Assembly: GCA_964475955.1 (NCBI GenBank)
Contig: CAYYZY010000264.1
Coordinates: 1-9,494 of the forward strand
Reading direction: 5' to 3'
Length of the DNA: 9,494 nucleotides
Origin: DATKZH01 sp964475955
GTDB lineage: Bacteria > Planctomycetota > Planctomycetia > Pirellulales > Thermoguttaceae
The notes under the pieces are model-generated. The model saw nothing but the letters and a program-made list of their open reading frames with translations. It did no database searches and was not told the origin of the DNA. Within the stretch, counting starts at the first letter, position 1. Each line of letters begins with the position of its first letter. The position numbers were made by a program, and so were the translations under genes. Positions 1 to 6,031 of this stretch are shown piece after piece.

Positions 1-41
1 GGGCACGTTTCCAACGTGCCTGGCACGTTGGAAACGTGCCC
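1..41. repeat. Double-hairpin palindrome (REP-like)
   Basis: A perfect 20-bp inverted repeat lies around a single T at position 21: GGGCACGTTTCCAACGTGCC, then its exact reverse complement at 22-41. Each arm is itself a hairpin, with GGCACGTT pairing to AACGTGCC across a 3-nt loop (TCC in the first arm, GGA in the second). The element can therefore fold as two adjacent 8-bp hairpins or as one 20-bp cruciform. This is the architecture of REP/BIME-type intergenic repeats, but no transposase is visible and only one copy lies here. It touches the window edge, so it may extend further. It could also act as a terminator, though no T-run follows. Confidence 0.8.
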
Positions 42-182
42 CACGGGAGGACTTCTTGATCCCCGGGCACCAGAGAAGCCGTGCCATGCTGCCGGCTGGC
101 TGCGGTGAACCTGCGACGAGCGAGCAGCGCGGCCCCCAAACCACGCCTCCCCGATGGGTCCCCGAGGCGCGGCCGAAACCTC

Positions 183-212
183 CCGGGAGCGGTCCCCCCG
201 GGAGCGGTCCCC
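183..212. repeat. Tandem duplication of a 15-bp unit
   Basis: CCGGGAGCGGTCCCC occurs twice head to tail with no mismatch (183-197 and 198-212). It lies just downstream of the stop codon of the small minus-strand gene. Each unit contains a self-complementary GGGAGCGGTCCC core, so either could form a weak hairpin. The rest of 42-243 shows nothing I recognise. Confidence 0.7.
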
Positions 213-243
213 GGTCCGCCGGCCGGCGTCTTCCCGGCTCCAC

Positions 244-627
244 TCAGGGGAGCGGCGGCCAGCGAGGCGTGCTCTTGCCCGGCAAGGCGGCCAACTGCTC
301 GGCCCAGTAAGCAAGCAGCTCGGCCCGCACGGCGTCGCGGAGCGCATCGGCCGTGTCGGGGGCGTCGTCGACCTCGGCCACCAGCCAGGGGATGGCGATT
401 GCGGCATCGCCCATGGCCCAATTCAAGAACGTCTTCCTCCCCAGCCAGACGCCCTCGCTATGGCACCAGAGGGCTTCGGTCGACTTGGAGCGATGGGTGA
501 AATGGAAGAAGGCGTGCACGGCCAGCCGGACGGCGCTGCGCAGATGGAGGCGGCGGGCACGATCTCGCACGGAGCGCTGGCGGCGGTTCGGGCCGTTCGG
601 GGGCGGCGGAATTCGCTGAGCGTTCAT
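244..627 (-). CDS. Hypothetical protein, 127 aa
   Basis: I do not recognise this protein. It looks like a real gene: codons in its central and C-terminal part end almost always in G or C, as in the certain genes nearby. A strong Shine-Dalgarno (GGAGGA, ending 7 nt upstream) decides for the ATG at 627 over an in-frame TTG 15 nt earlier, which lies inside the ribosome-binding region. The product has a Pro-rich start (residues 7-10) and an Arg-rich basic stretch (about 15-30). Then comes an aromatic/His segment, VHAFFHFTH (37-45), and a Trp-containing core with LWCHSEGVWLGRKTF (53-67) and IAIPWLVAEVDD (77-88). The tail is an Ala/Leu-rich helix-like stretch (about 93-115). No signal peptide or convincing membrane span is seen. 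It stands alone on its strand, and its function is unknown. Confidence 0.7.
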   Translation of the reverse strand: MNAQRIPPPPNGPNRRQRSVRDRARRLHLRSAVRLAVHAFFHFTHRSKSTEALWCHSEGVWLGRKTFLNWAMGDAAIAIPWLVAEVDDAPDTADALRDAVRAELLAYWAEQLAALPGKSTPRWPPLP

Positions 628-1232
628 CGGGATGTCCTCCAACAGGTGCTGAAAGCTGTGGCCATTTCACGACCGCCGCCACGACCTCCGCACCGCGGCT
701 GCTCCGGCCCCTCCCGACCAAGGCGCGAACGGTGGCCGTCACGAGGGCGGCCTCCAGGGGGGATTCGAGCAGCTCGGAGGGCTGGTTGCGGCAGTCCCGG
801 CCGACGCGTCGCCGACCTCGCCGGACGGGTGGCTCCCGCTCCTCTTTCGCTCCCCGCGGTTCGCCATCTTCGCTTGGAAGGGGGGGGCTCCCGCTCGGTC
901 GTCGGGAAGGTCGAGCAGGAGCCGCAGGACCAAGCACGGCCGCTTCCCGCCACCCGCGGCAGGGAAGCCGGCAGGCCAATCAACCGCAATCGAAGAACGA
1001 TCCGCGACCGTTCGCCGTCGAGCGAAGGGGACAGCGAGAACCTCGAAGGAGGCTGAGAGGACTTCTGCGGTGCACTTGTTGCATCGCACGTATTTTAACA
1101 CAGCCACGCTCCAGAAGGAAGGAGCCCGATGACGCGGCTACGCCTCCCGGCCGCCGCCCGCCGGGCCCAGTCCCACGGAGCCCCCCCCCACACGAAGGGA
1201 GCGCCAAGCCAAGGCCTTACGCGGCGCCCCCA
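628..1232. other. Gene-poor stretch with decayed-looking minus-strand frames
   Basis: No gene can be defended here. On the minus strand, a frame from a GTG at 1107 encodes about 75 plausible residues (starting MAVLKYVRCNKC). At a run of seven C (G879-G885 on the plus strand) the coding-looking signal passes to another frame. That frame continues with a GC3-rich stretch, ELLESPLEAALVTATVRALV, at about 785-726. Neither half resembles a family I know. This may be a broken gene, a homopolymer sequencing error, or chance open frames in GC-rich DNA. Plus-strand frames across the stretch are Arg/Pro/Gly-rich and look like shadows. Confidence 0.35.
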
Positions 1233-1261
1233 TTTACTATCCCGAGTGCAAGTGCTATGAT
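1233..1261 (+). promoter_or_regulatory. Candidate sigma70 promoter for the CSD-RRM pair
   Basis: TTTACT (1233-1238, 4 of 6 to the -35 consensus) is separated by exactly 17 bp from TATGAT (1256-1261, 5 of 6 to the -10 consensus). The bases TGC directly before the -10 make it an extended -10. Transcription would start near 1268. This is read from sequence only; another promoter nearer the gene is not excluded. Confidence 0.45.
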
Positions 1262-1267
1262 TCAGCG

Positions 1268-1494
1268 GTTAGCGGCGAGAAACCATGGGAGCCCCGGCTC
1301 GATTGTAGCGCTCTCGTTCTAGTCACCCGGCGAATGGCGTAGCGGCGGCCTCTTCGCGAAGGCGCTGATCCCCAATTGCGGTTGATTTTCTCCCTCTACC
1401 GTGCGGCCGAGATCTTCCCTAACGATTAGGGGCTCCGGGTGAAGAGACGGCGGCCCAGACGTGTGGTTCTCACTTTCTTCGAAGGAGTGGCATC
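1268..1494 (+). promoter_or_regulatory. Long 5' leader of the CSD gene
   Basis: If the promoter at 1233-1261 is right, the CSD mRNA has an untranslated leader of about 225 nt. No convincing reading frame occupies it. It contains the perfect hairpin CCCTAA-CGA-TTAGGG at 1417-1431 and ends with the Shine-Dalgarno AAGGAG (1482-1487), 7 nt from the ATG. Long structured leaders are known for cspA-type cold-shock mRNAs, where they control translation with temperature. That this one does so is inference. Confidence 0.35.
1417..1431. promoter_or_regulatory. Perfect short inverted repeat in the CSD leader
   Basis: CCCTAACGATTAGGG is a perfect 6-bp inverted repeat with a 3-nt centre, ending 63 nt before the CSD start codon. 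It is AT-richer than its surroundings. It could be a small RNA hairpin in the leader or a dimeric regulator site on DNA. No T-run follows, so a terminator is unlikely. Confidence 0.5.
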
Positions 1495-1692
1495 ATGCCG
1501 CAAGGGACGATCAAGAAGCTGATCGCCGACAAGGGGTTTGGGTTTATTGATGGAGAGCGAGGAGACCTGTTCTTTCACCACAGCGCACTGGACGGAACGA
1601 CGATCGAGGCGCTCCGGGTGGGACAGGCGGTAACCTACGACGAAGGCCGCGGTCCCAAGGGGCCCCGCGCGGAGAACGTCAGGCCCGCCTGA
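1495..1692 (+). CDS. Cold-shock-domain (CSD) RNA-binding protein, 65 aa
   Basis: A single small OB-fold of the bacterial cold-shock family, expected to bind single-stranded RNA or DNA in the cytoplasm as an RNA chaperone. The N-terminal GTIKKL corresponds to the GTVKWF strand of CspA. RNP1 is KGFGFI (residues 13-18), RNP2 is DLFFHHS (24-30), and the end GPKGPRAENV (53-62) matches the GPKGPQAANV-like C-terminal strand. The length is normal for the family. The Trp-Phe pair of KWF is replaced by Lys-Leu, so one stacking aromatic is missing, and the family role may be altered. The ATG has AAGGAG 7 nt upstream. It lies 27 nt before the RRM gene and probably shares its transcript. Cold induction is not proven by the sequence. 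Confidence 0.9.
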   Translation: MPQGTIKKLIADKGFGFIDGERGDLFFHHSALDGTTIEALRVGQAVTYDEGRGPKGPRAENVRPA

Positions 1693-1719
1693 GCTGCCCG
1701 TTGAGTGAAGGAGCGCCTC

Positions 1720-2007
1720 ATGACAAGCATTTACGTGGGCAATCTGCCGCGCTCCGCCACCGAGGATGAACTGCGCGAAGCGTTCAGCCAACACGGCGAA
1801 GTGTCCGAAGTGAACATCGTCAAAGACCGCGAGACGGGCCGCGCTCGTGGCTTTGCGTTCGTCGAGATGCCCAACGGCAACGAGGCCGCCAGCGCAATCA
1901 AAGAGCTCGATCTCACCGAGATCGGCGACCGGGCCATCACGGTCGATCAGGCTCGCCCCAAGAAAGGCCCCCGAACACGCCGAGGCGGCTCTCGCCGTGG
2001 TCGGTGA
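1720..2007 (+). CDS. RRM-domain RNA-binding protein, 95 aa
   Basis: One RNA-recognition motif fills residues 1-80. RNP2 is IYVGNL (4-9) and RNP1 is RGFAFVEM (43-50). Between them lie helix 1 (ATEDELREAFSQHG) and the DRETGRARGF turn. The last RNP1 aromatic is replaced by Met. A short basic Arg/Gly tail (about 81-95, RTRRGGSRRGR) should add RNA affinity. The ATG at 1720 is chosen because GAAGGAG sits 6 nt upstream; an in-frame GTG at 1705 lies ahead of that site and would place it inside the coding region. Small RRM proteins of this type occur in cyanobacteria and planctomycetes, and in cyanobacteria several are cold-induced. Its position directly after a CSD gene suggests a shared job in mRNA remodelling, which is inference. 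Confidence 0.93.
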   Translation: MTSIYVGNLPRSATEDELREAFSQHGEVSEVNIVKDRETGRARGFAFVEMPNGNEAASAIKELDLTEIGDRAITVDQARPKKGPRTRRGGSRRGR

Positions 2008-2010
2008 GCC

Positions 2011-2060
2011 CAGGTTTCCACCCAGGCTGGGAGCTCCGGCTCCCAGCCTGCCGAAACCTG
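2011..2060. terminator. Strong two-level hairpin between convergent genes
   Basis: CAGGCTGGGAGC (2023-2034) pairs perfectly with GCTCCCAGCCTG (2039-2050) across the 4-nt loop TCCG. An outer stem extends it: CAGGTTT (2011-2017) with AAACCTG (2054-2060). It begins 3 nt after the RRM stop codon. The kinase-like gene converges from the other side and stops at 2145, so the hairpin can serve both transcripts. There is no T-run on the plus side, so it may act as a factor-dependent terminator or an mRNA 3' stabiliser. From 2061 to 2144 I see nothing else. Confidence 0.7.
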
Positions 2061-2144
2061 CGAAAACGCAACCACACGGGTGGCCCTCGGCGAAACGCCC
2101 ACGCTGCCTGGGAGCCCGGTGATCCCCGCGCCGCCGGCGGTCAC

Positions 2145-4511
2145 TTATCGCCAGGGCCAGGCAATCGCCCGGGGGTCGATCCCGGGCAGGTTCGCCGATC
2201 GCAAAGGGACCTGGCAGCGGACGACCCCGTTGGCCTCCGCCCCCGTTTCCTGGAAGCCGGCGAATTCGACCTTGCTCCGAACCAGCCCGGCAATCGACAC
2301 CAGCGAGTCGTCGAGCTGCCGGACCTCGCCCTCCCTATTGCGCCACGCCGCGACGGCGGCCTCGGGCAGAATCAAGGAGCCCTGGCCCGTCCACCGTATC
2401 TTGCCCAAAATCCGCTCGGGCCGCATGGCTCCCCAGAAGCTCAGTAGCGGGGCACGCGCCCGAGTCACCAGCGCGCAGCCCTCCGCCTGGATCGACAGCG
2501 AGCCGGGCTGGTTGGGAATCTCCCCATAACGGCATTCCAGCAAGGGCCCCGAGTCCCGCATGGTGACGCTGGTCAGCGCCAACAGCACGGGCTCGTCGGC
2601 ACGGGGGCAGTGGTCGAGTTCGACCAAGGGCCCGGCGCCCAGGTAGAGCACGTTGGCCATCTGGATGGCCGGGGCCCCCAGCGTTTCGCACGCGACGCCG
2701 CCGCCAACGTGGCCCAACAGGCAGTCGGTCAGCCGCAGCCGGCCGCTGAACAGCGCCGTCTCGGCCCGGCTTCGATCCGCCGGATACGTCCAGCGGATGG
2801 CCACCGGCCTCTGCGTCGCGCCCGGCGCCGCCCGAAACGAGCACGCCCGGAAATCCGCCCGAGACGCCGACACGTGGACGATCGTCGGCTCCGCCGGGAC
2901 CTCGGCAGCCGGTGCGGGCCGATCTTCCCAAACGAAATCGACGTTCTCGAACCGCACCCCTTCCGGACGGACCGCGAGCCCGGCTCGCGAAATCACCACC
3001 CGCGCCCGAACGACCGGCCTCCCACGCAAACACTGCCCCGGCCGAATCTGGAGCGATTCGGCCGGGATGGGGCCGTCACCGGGCAAAATCACCTCGCCGA
3101 CGTGGTCCCGATCGAGCGCTTGGTCGGTTCGGCCGGAACCCGGCGCGGGGGGGACGCCCGTTGGGGCGGCAGGGGCCTCCGCGCGGTCGGGTGTGGAGGA
3201 TTGGGCGATGGAAGTGGACTGTCCGCCGGTCGCATGCTCGGCCGGCGTCGACTCGCCGGACGTCGTGGACTCATCGATCGCACGCGCCGCGATCGCCGAA
3301 TCGAGATTCCGCCGGGTCGACGCGCCCGTGTGCCACAGCGACCAGCCGATCGCCACGGCGGCGATCAAGCATCCCGCCACGGTCGGCGTCCACGAGGGAG
3401 CCGGGCGCAACGGCCGCCGACTGGGCATCGCCGCCGGCTGGGGCGGCCGCCAGCCGCGCCGGCTCACCTGTCGGCCGAGTGCGCGCCTGCCGGATCGGGT
3501 CGGCGGTCCGAGTATCTCGGCCAGCCGGGCGAACGACTCGGGACGAGCGCCGGGCTCCCGCTCCAGGCACGCGCCGATGGCCGTGGCCAGCGGCGCCGGC
3601 GTCCCCGGCGCCAGCCGGGTTACCGGCGCGATCCGCGAAGTCCTCAAACCGCACAGCTTCGCCGACGTGTCGGCCCCCGGAATCGGTGCACGACCGCACA
3701 GAAGGTGCCACCACACACATCCGCAAGCGTACAGATCGCCCGCGATCGAGAAAGGCGACCCCGCGGCGATTCGCTCCGGCGCCATGCAGTCGTAGGCTTC
3801 GGGCTCCAAGTCGGCCCCGGCGACGGTCTCCCTCGGGAGCACGATGCCCCGCAGGCCCGGCTGCGGAAGGACCGTGTCGCCCGACTCGCTCAGGATGACC
3901 CCCGACGGGTGAACGTCGGTGTGGCAGAGGCCCGCTTGCTCCAGGGCCGAGAGGCCGGCGACCATCTGCCGGGCGATCTCCAACACGACCGTCGGCGCGA
4001 AGCGACCGGCGTTGACGACCCACTCCGCGGCCGTACGGCCTGCCACGTGGCGCCCCGCAACCCAGACGCGGTCCCCGTCGATCCCGGTGCGCGTGACCGG
4101 CGCGAGAAGCCCACAGTCGAGCGAGCGGCCCTTGGCGGCCAGGTGCTCAAGCTGGCCGGCGATCCACTCCGCCTGCTCGGGCGGGCAACGCACCACGGCC
4201 ACCCGAGCCGGCTGCGAGGTCTCGGCTTCGCGCGCAAGATAGGCTTCCACGTAACCCGGCGAAGGCAGCGGCCGGCAAAGCAAGTACGGCCCCACCTGAA
4301 GCTGCGGACCCCGGCCGGCCGAGATTGCCTCCGCTTGGAAGCGGGTGAGGCTCCGCGCCTGGATGAGAACGTCGAGCCAGACCGAGTCGAACAGGGGGAG
4401 TCCCCGGGCGAGGCGTCGGGCGCGTCGGCCGAGCCGGGCGATCTGGCTCGGCGTGGCCAGCCTCAGCCGCTCGATCAACGCGACCAGCTCTTGCGGGGGG
4501 GCTTCCCGCAT
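2145..4511 (-). CDS. Membrane-anchored pseudokinase with beta-helix-like C-terminal domain, 788 aa
   Basis: Residues 1-70 are a helical lead-in ending LTRFQAEAISAGRG, typical of planctomycete Ser/Thr kinases. A kinase fold spans about 74-335. The glycine-rich loop is absent (RPLPSPGYVEAYLA). VAxK reads VAVV (Val107 at the Lys position, Arg108 next). The HRD-type loop reads HTDVHPSG (197-204), keeping Asp but losing Arg, Lys and Asn. DFG reads QPG (217-219). The C-lobe is intact: APE (244-246) and GDLYACG (258-264). A Pro/Arg-rich stretch leads to one membrane span (about 376-394), then a Ser/Thr/Ala-rich linker to about 465. The remainder (about 470-788) is short beta-strand repeats like a parallel beta-helix, probably outside the cytoplasm. 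It is likely an inactive scaffold or sensor. ATG 4511 is preceded by GAGGG; a GTG at 4529 would add 6 residues. An extended -10 (TGG TATTGT, 4590-4582) without a good -35 lies upstream. Confidence 0.88.
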   Translation of the reverse strand: MREAPPQELVALIERLRLATPSQIARLGRRARRLARGLPLFDSVWLDVLIQARSLTRFQAEAISAGRGPQLQVGPYLLCRPLPSPGYVEAYLAREAETSQPARVAVVRCPPEQAEWIAGQLEHLAAKGRSLDCGLLAPVTRTGIDGDRVWVAGRHVAGRTAAEWVVNAGRFAPTVVLEIARQMVAGLSALEQAGLCHTDVHPSGVILSESGDTVLPQPGLRGIVLPRETVAGADLEPEAYDCMAPERIAAGSPFSIAGDLYACGCVWWHLLCGRAPIPGADTSAKLCGLRTSRIAPVTRLAPGTPAPLATAIGACLEREPGARPESFARLAEILGPPTRSGRRALGRQVSRRGWRPPQPAAMPSRRPLRPAPSWTPTVAGCLIAAVAIGWSLWHTGASTRRNLDSAIAARAIDESTTSGESTPAEHATGGQSTSIAQSSTPDRAEAPAAPTGVPPAPGSGRTDQALDRDHVGEVILPGDGPIPAESLQIRPGQCLRGRPVVRARVVISRAGLAVRPEGVRFENVDFVWEDRPAPAAEVPAEPTIVHVSASRADFRACSFRAAPGATQRPVAIRWTYPADRSRAETALFSGRLRLTDCLLGHVGGGVACETLGAPAIQMANVLYLGAGPLVELDHCPRADEPVLLALTSVTMRDSGPLLECRYGEIPNQPGSLSIQAEGCALVTRARAPLLSFWGAMRPERILGKIRWTGQGSLILPEAAVAAWRNREGEVRQLDDSLVSIAGLVRSKVEFAGFQETGAEANGVVRCQVPLRSANLPGIDPRAIAWPWR

Positions 4512-4639
4512 GTTGCGCCCTCGGTTCACGGTCCAGACTTCGCCAATGGCCGCGACTTGCTATCAGATTCCGGCGTCCCCGACAATACCAACCGGCGTGC
4601 GCCCGGCGTGCAGCCCCAACGAGTGCCTCCGCAAATCCG

Positions 4640-4668
4640 TTGCGTCGCCCGGCCGTTTGGGGTATGAC
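4640..4668 (+). promoter_or_regulatory. Candidate sigma70 promoter for the aminopeptidase gene
   Basis: TTGCGT (4640-4645) and TATGAC (4663-4668) are separated by exactly 17 bp, each matching the consensus at 4 of 6 positions. A start near 4675 gives a leader of about 39 nt to the ATG at 4714. The site lies in the 200-bp divergent region between the kinase-like gene and the aminopeptidase gene. Confidence 0.45.
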
Positions 4669-4713
4669 GACCTGCGAGGGCGGTTCGCGGTCGCCGGATG
4701 TTGGGAGCACACG

Positions 4714-5838
4714 ATGCAGGATCCTCGAATCGACAAGCTGGCCGACGTGCTGGTCCACTACTCGACCACGGTCCGGCCCGACGACTTCGTCCGCCTCAGC
4801 GGACCGCCGGTGACCAGGCCGCTTCTGGTCGCCCTGTATCGGGCCGTGCTGAAAGCGGGGGCGCATCCCCACGTACACGTCGTGCCCGACGAGTGCGAGG
4901 AACTCAAGCTCGCCCTGGGCACCGACGAACAGCTCCTCTACGAAGACCCGCTCGACCTGTACGCCGTGGAGCGCATCGACGTGGCGATCCGCGTACGGGG
5001 TGAAGACAACACGAAGTCGCTCACCGGCACCGACCCCAAGCGGCAGGCCCTTCTGAGCCAGGCCCGAAAACGGTTCATGGCCCGTTTCCTCGATCGGGCG
5101 GCCAAGGGGGAGCTGCGCTGGGTGACGACCCAGTTCCCCTGCCACGCGGCCGCCCAGGACGCCCTCATGTCGCTGGCCGACTACGAGCGGTTCGTGTTCG
5201 CCGCCGGCAAGCTCGGCCACGACGACCCGGCCGCCGCCTGGCGCCGGATCAGCGACCGGCAGCAGCGCTTGGCCGACTTGCTCAACCGGGCGAAGGAGGT
5301 CCGCTTCACCACGCCCGAGGGCACCGACCTCACACTGGGCGTGGAGGGCCGCACCTGGATCAATTGCGACGGCAAGGCGAACTTCCCCGACGGCGAGGTC
5401 TTCACCGGCCCCCGGGAAGACGCCACGCGCGGCATGGTCTGCTACAGCTTCCCCGCCGTCCACGGCGGCCGCGAGGTCGACGGCGTGCGCTTGAAGTTCT
5501 CCGACGGCCGGGTGGTCGACGCGTCCGCCGCCCGGGGGGAGGAGTTCCTGCTGGCCATGCTCGACCAGGACGGCGGCGCGCGCAGGCTCGGCGAGATCGC
5601 CTTGGGCACGAACTACTCGGTCCGGCAGTTCACGCGGAACACCCTGTTCGACGAGAAGATCGGCGGCACCTTCCACGCCGCCCTGGGAGCCGCCTACCCC
5701 GAGACCGGGGGAACCAACCAGTCGGGGCTCCACTGGGACATGGTCTGCGATCTCCGCGAAGGCGGCGAGGTCTACGTCGACGGCCGGCTGATCAGCCAGG
5801 ACGGCCGCTTCCTCGACGCGGCGCTGCCGCAGCCGTGA
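4714..5838 (+). CDS. M29-family metallo-aminopeptidase, 374 aa
   Basis: A cytosolic leucyl-type aminopeptidase of family M29 (AmpS/AmpT/PepS type), which removes N-terminal residues from peptides using two metal ions. The family ligands are all visible: Glu228 in NFPDGEVFTGP, Glu294 in LGEIALGTN, His321 in GGTFHAALG, Tyr328 in AAYPE (catalytic Tyr), and His340 and Asp342 in LHWDMV. The N-terminal half (about 1-180) is the Rossmann-like domain of the family. The length is normal, and there is no signal peptide or membrane span. ATG 4714 has GGGAG 6 nt upstream; the reading frame stays open 369 nt further 5' but would run over the start of the opposite-strand kinase-like gene. It precedes rpsB by 193 nt on the same strand but rpsB has its own promoter, so they are probably separate units. 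Confidence 0.94.
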   Translation: MQDPRIDKLADVLVHYSTTVRPDDFVRLSGPPVTRPLLVALYRAVLKAGAHPHVHVVPDECEELKLALGTDEQLLYEDPLDLYAVERIDVAIRVRGEDNTKSLTGTDPKRQALLSQARKRFMARFLDRAAKGELRWVTTQFPCHAAAQDALMSLADYERFVFAAGKLGHDDPAAAWRRISDRQQRLADLLNRAKEVRFTTPEGTDLTLGVEGRTWINCDGKANFPDGEVFTGPREDATRGMVCYSFPAVHGGREVDGVRLKFSDGRVVDASAARGEEFLLAMLDQDGGARRLGEIALGTNYSVRQFTRNTLFDEKIGGTFHAALGAAYPETGGTNQSGLHWDMVCDLREGGEVYVDGRLISQDGRFLDAALPQP

Positions 5839-5850
5839 GACTCGCCGTAA

Positions 5851-5879
5851 TTGACGCCGGGGGCCGGAGTTGCTATTGT
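5851..5879 (+). promoter_or_regulatory. Sigma70 promoter of the rpsB-tsf-pyrH-frr cluster
   Basis: TTGACG (5851-5856, 5 of 6) and TATTGT (5874-5879, 4 of 6) are separated by exactly 17 bp, with TGC immediately before the -10 (extended -10). This is the best promoter in the window and starts 13 nt after the aminopeptidase stop codon. Transcription would begin near 5886, leaving a leader of about 146 nt before rpsB. Confidence 0.65.
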
Positions 5880-5885
5880 CAACGG

Positions 5886-6031
5886 TTTGCCGTCCCGAAC
5901 GGTCCGGGGCGGCCTGTGCGCGTCACCTGACCGACTATTCGTTTCACCAACGCCGGACGCCCCCCTTGGGAAGGGCTTGTAGCCCAAGCGCGGGGACTTC
6001 GCCGGTGTGCCTTTGTAGGGAGAGTCTCCGC
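5886..6031 (+). promoter_or_regulatory. rpsB leader with two alternative hairpins
   Basis: Within the leader, CTTGGG (5965-5970) can pair with CCCAAG (5983-5988). Alternatively GGGCT (5973-5977) can pair with AGCCC (5981-5985). Both use C5983-C5985, so only one can form at a time. The Shine-Dalgarno AGGGAGAG (6017-6024) can also pair GGAG with CTCC just downstream (6026-6029). Leaders of rpsB in several bacteria bind S2 for autoregulation; whether this one does is unproven. Confidence 0.3.

Noticed and set aside
154..1056. Plus-strand open frame of 300 codons near the window start
   Set aside because: Part of it mirrors the small minus-strand gene, and the rest is Arg/Pro-rich without domain or ribosome-binding site.
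1255..1330. tRNA-like look of the stretch after the CSD promoter
   Set aside because: No acceptor stem or cloverleaf pairing could be built.
2610..4667. Long plus-strand open frame (685 codons) opposite the kinase-like gene
   Set aside because: Arg/Pro/Gly-rich antisense shadow in GC-rich DNA; no domain, no start signal, and the minus-strand frame has a clear kinase fold.
4345..4713. 5' extension of the aminopeptidase frame
   Set aside because: It would overlap the start of the opposite-strand kinase-like gene and precede the good Shine-Dalgarno before ATG 4714; the M29 family starts at about that ATG.
4147..5733. Minus-strand open frame (528 codons) over the aminopeptidase
   Set aside because: Reads as a Gly/Val/Asp-rich mirror of the M29 gene and overlaps the kinase-like gene; the plus-strand product has all M29 ligands.
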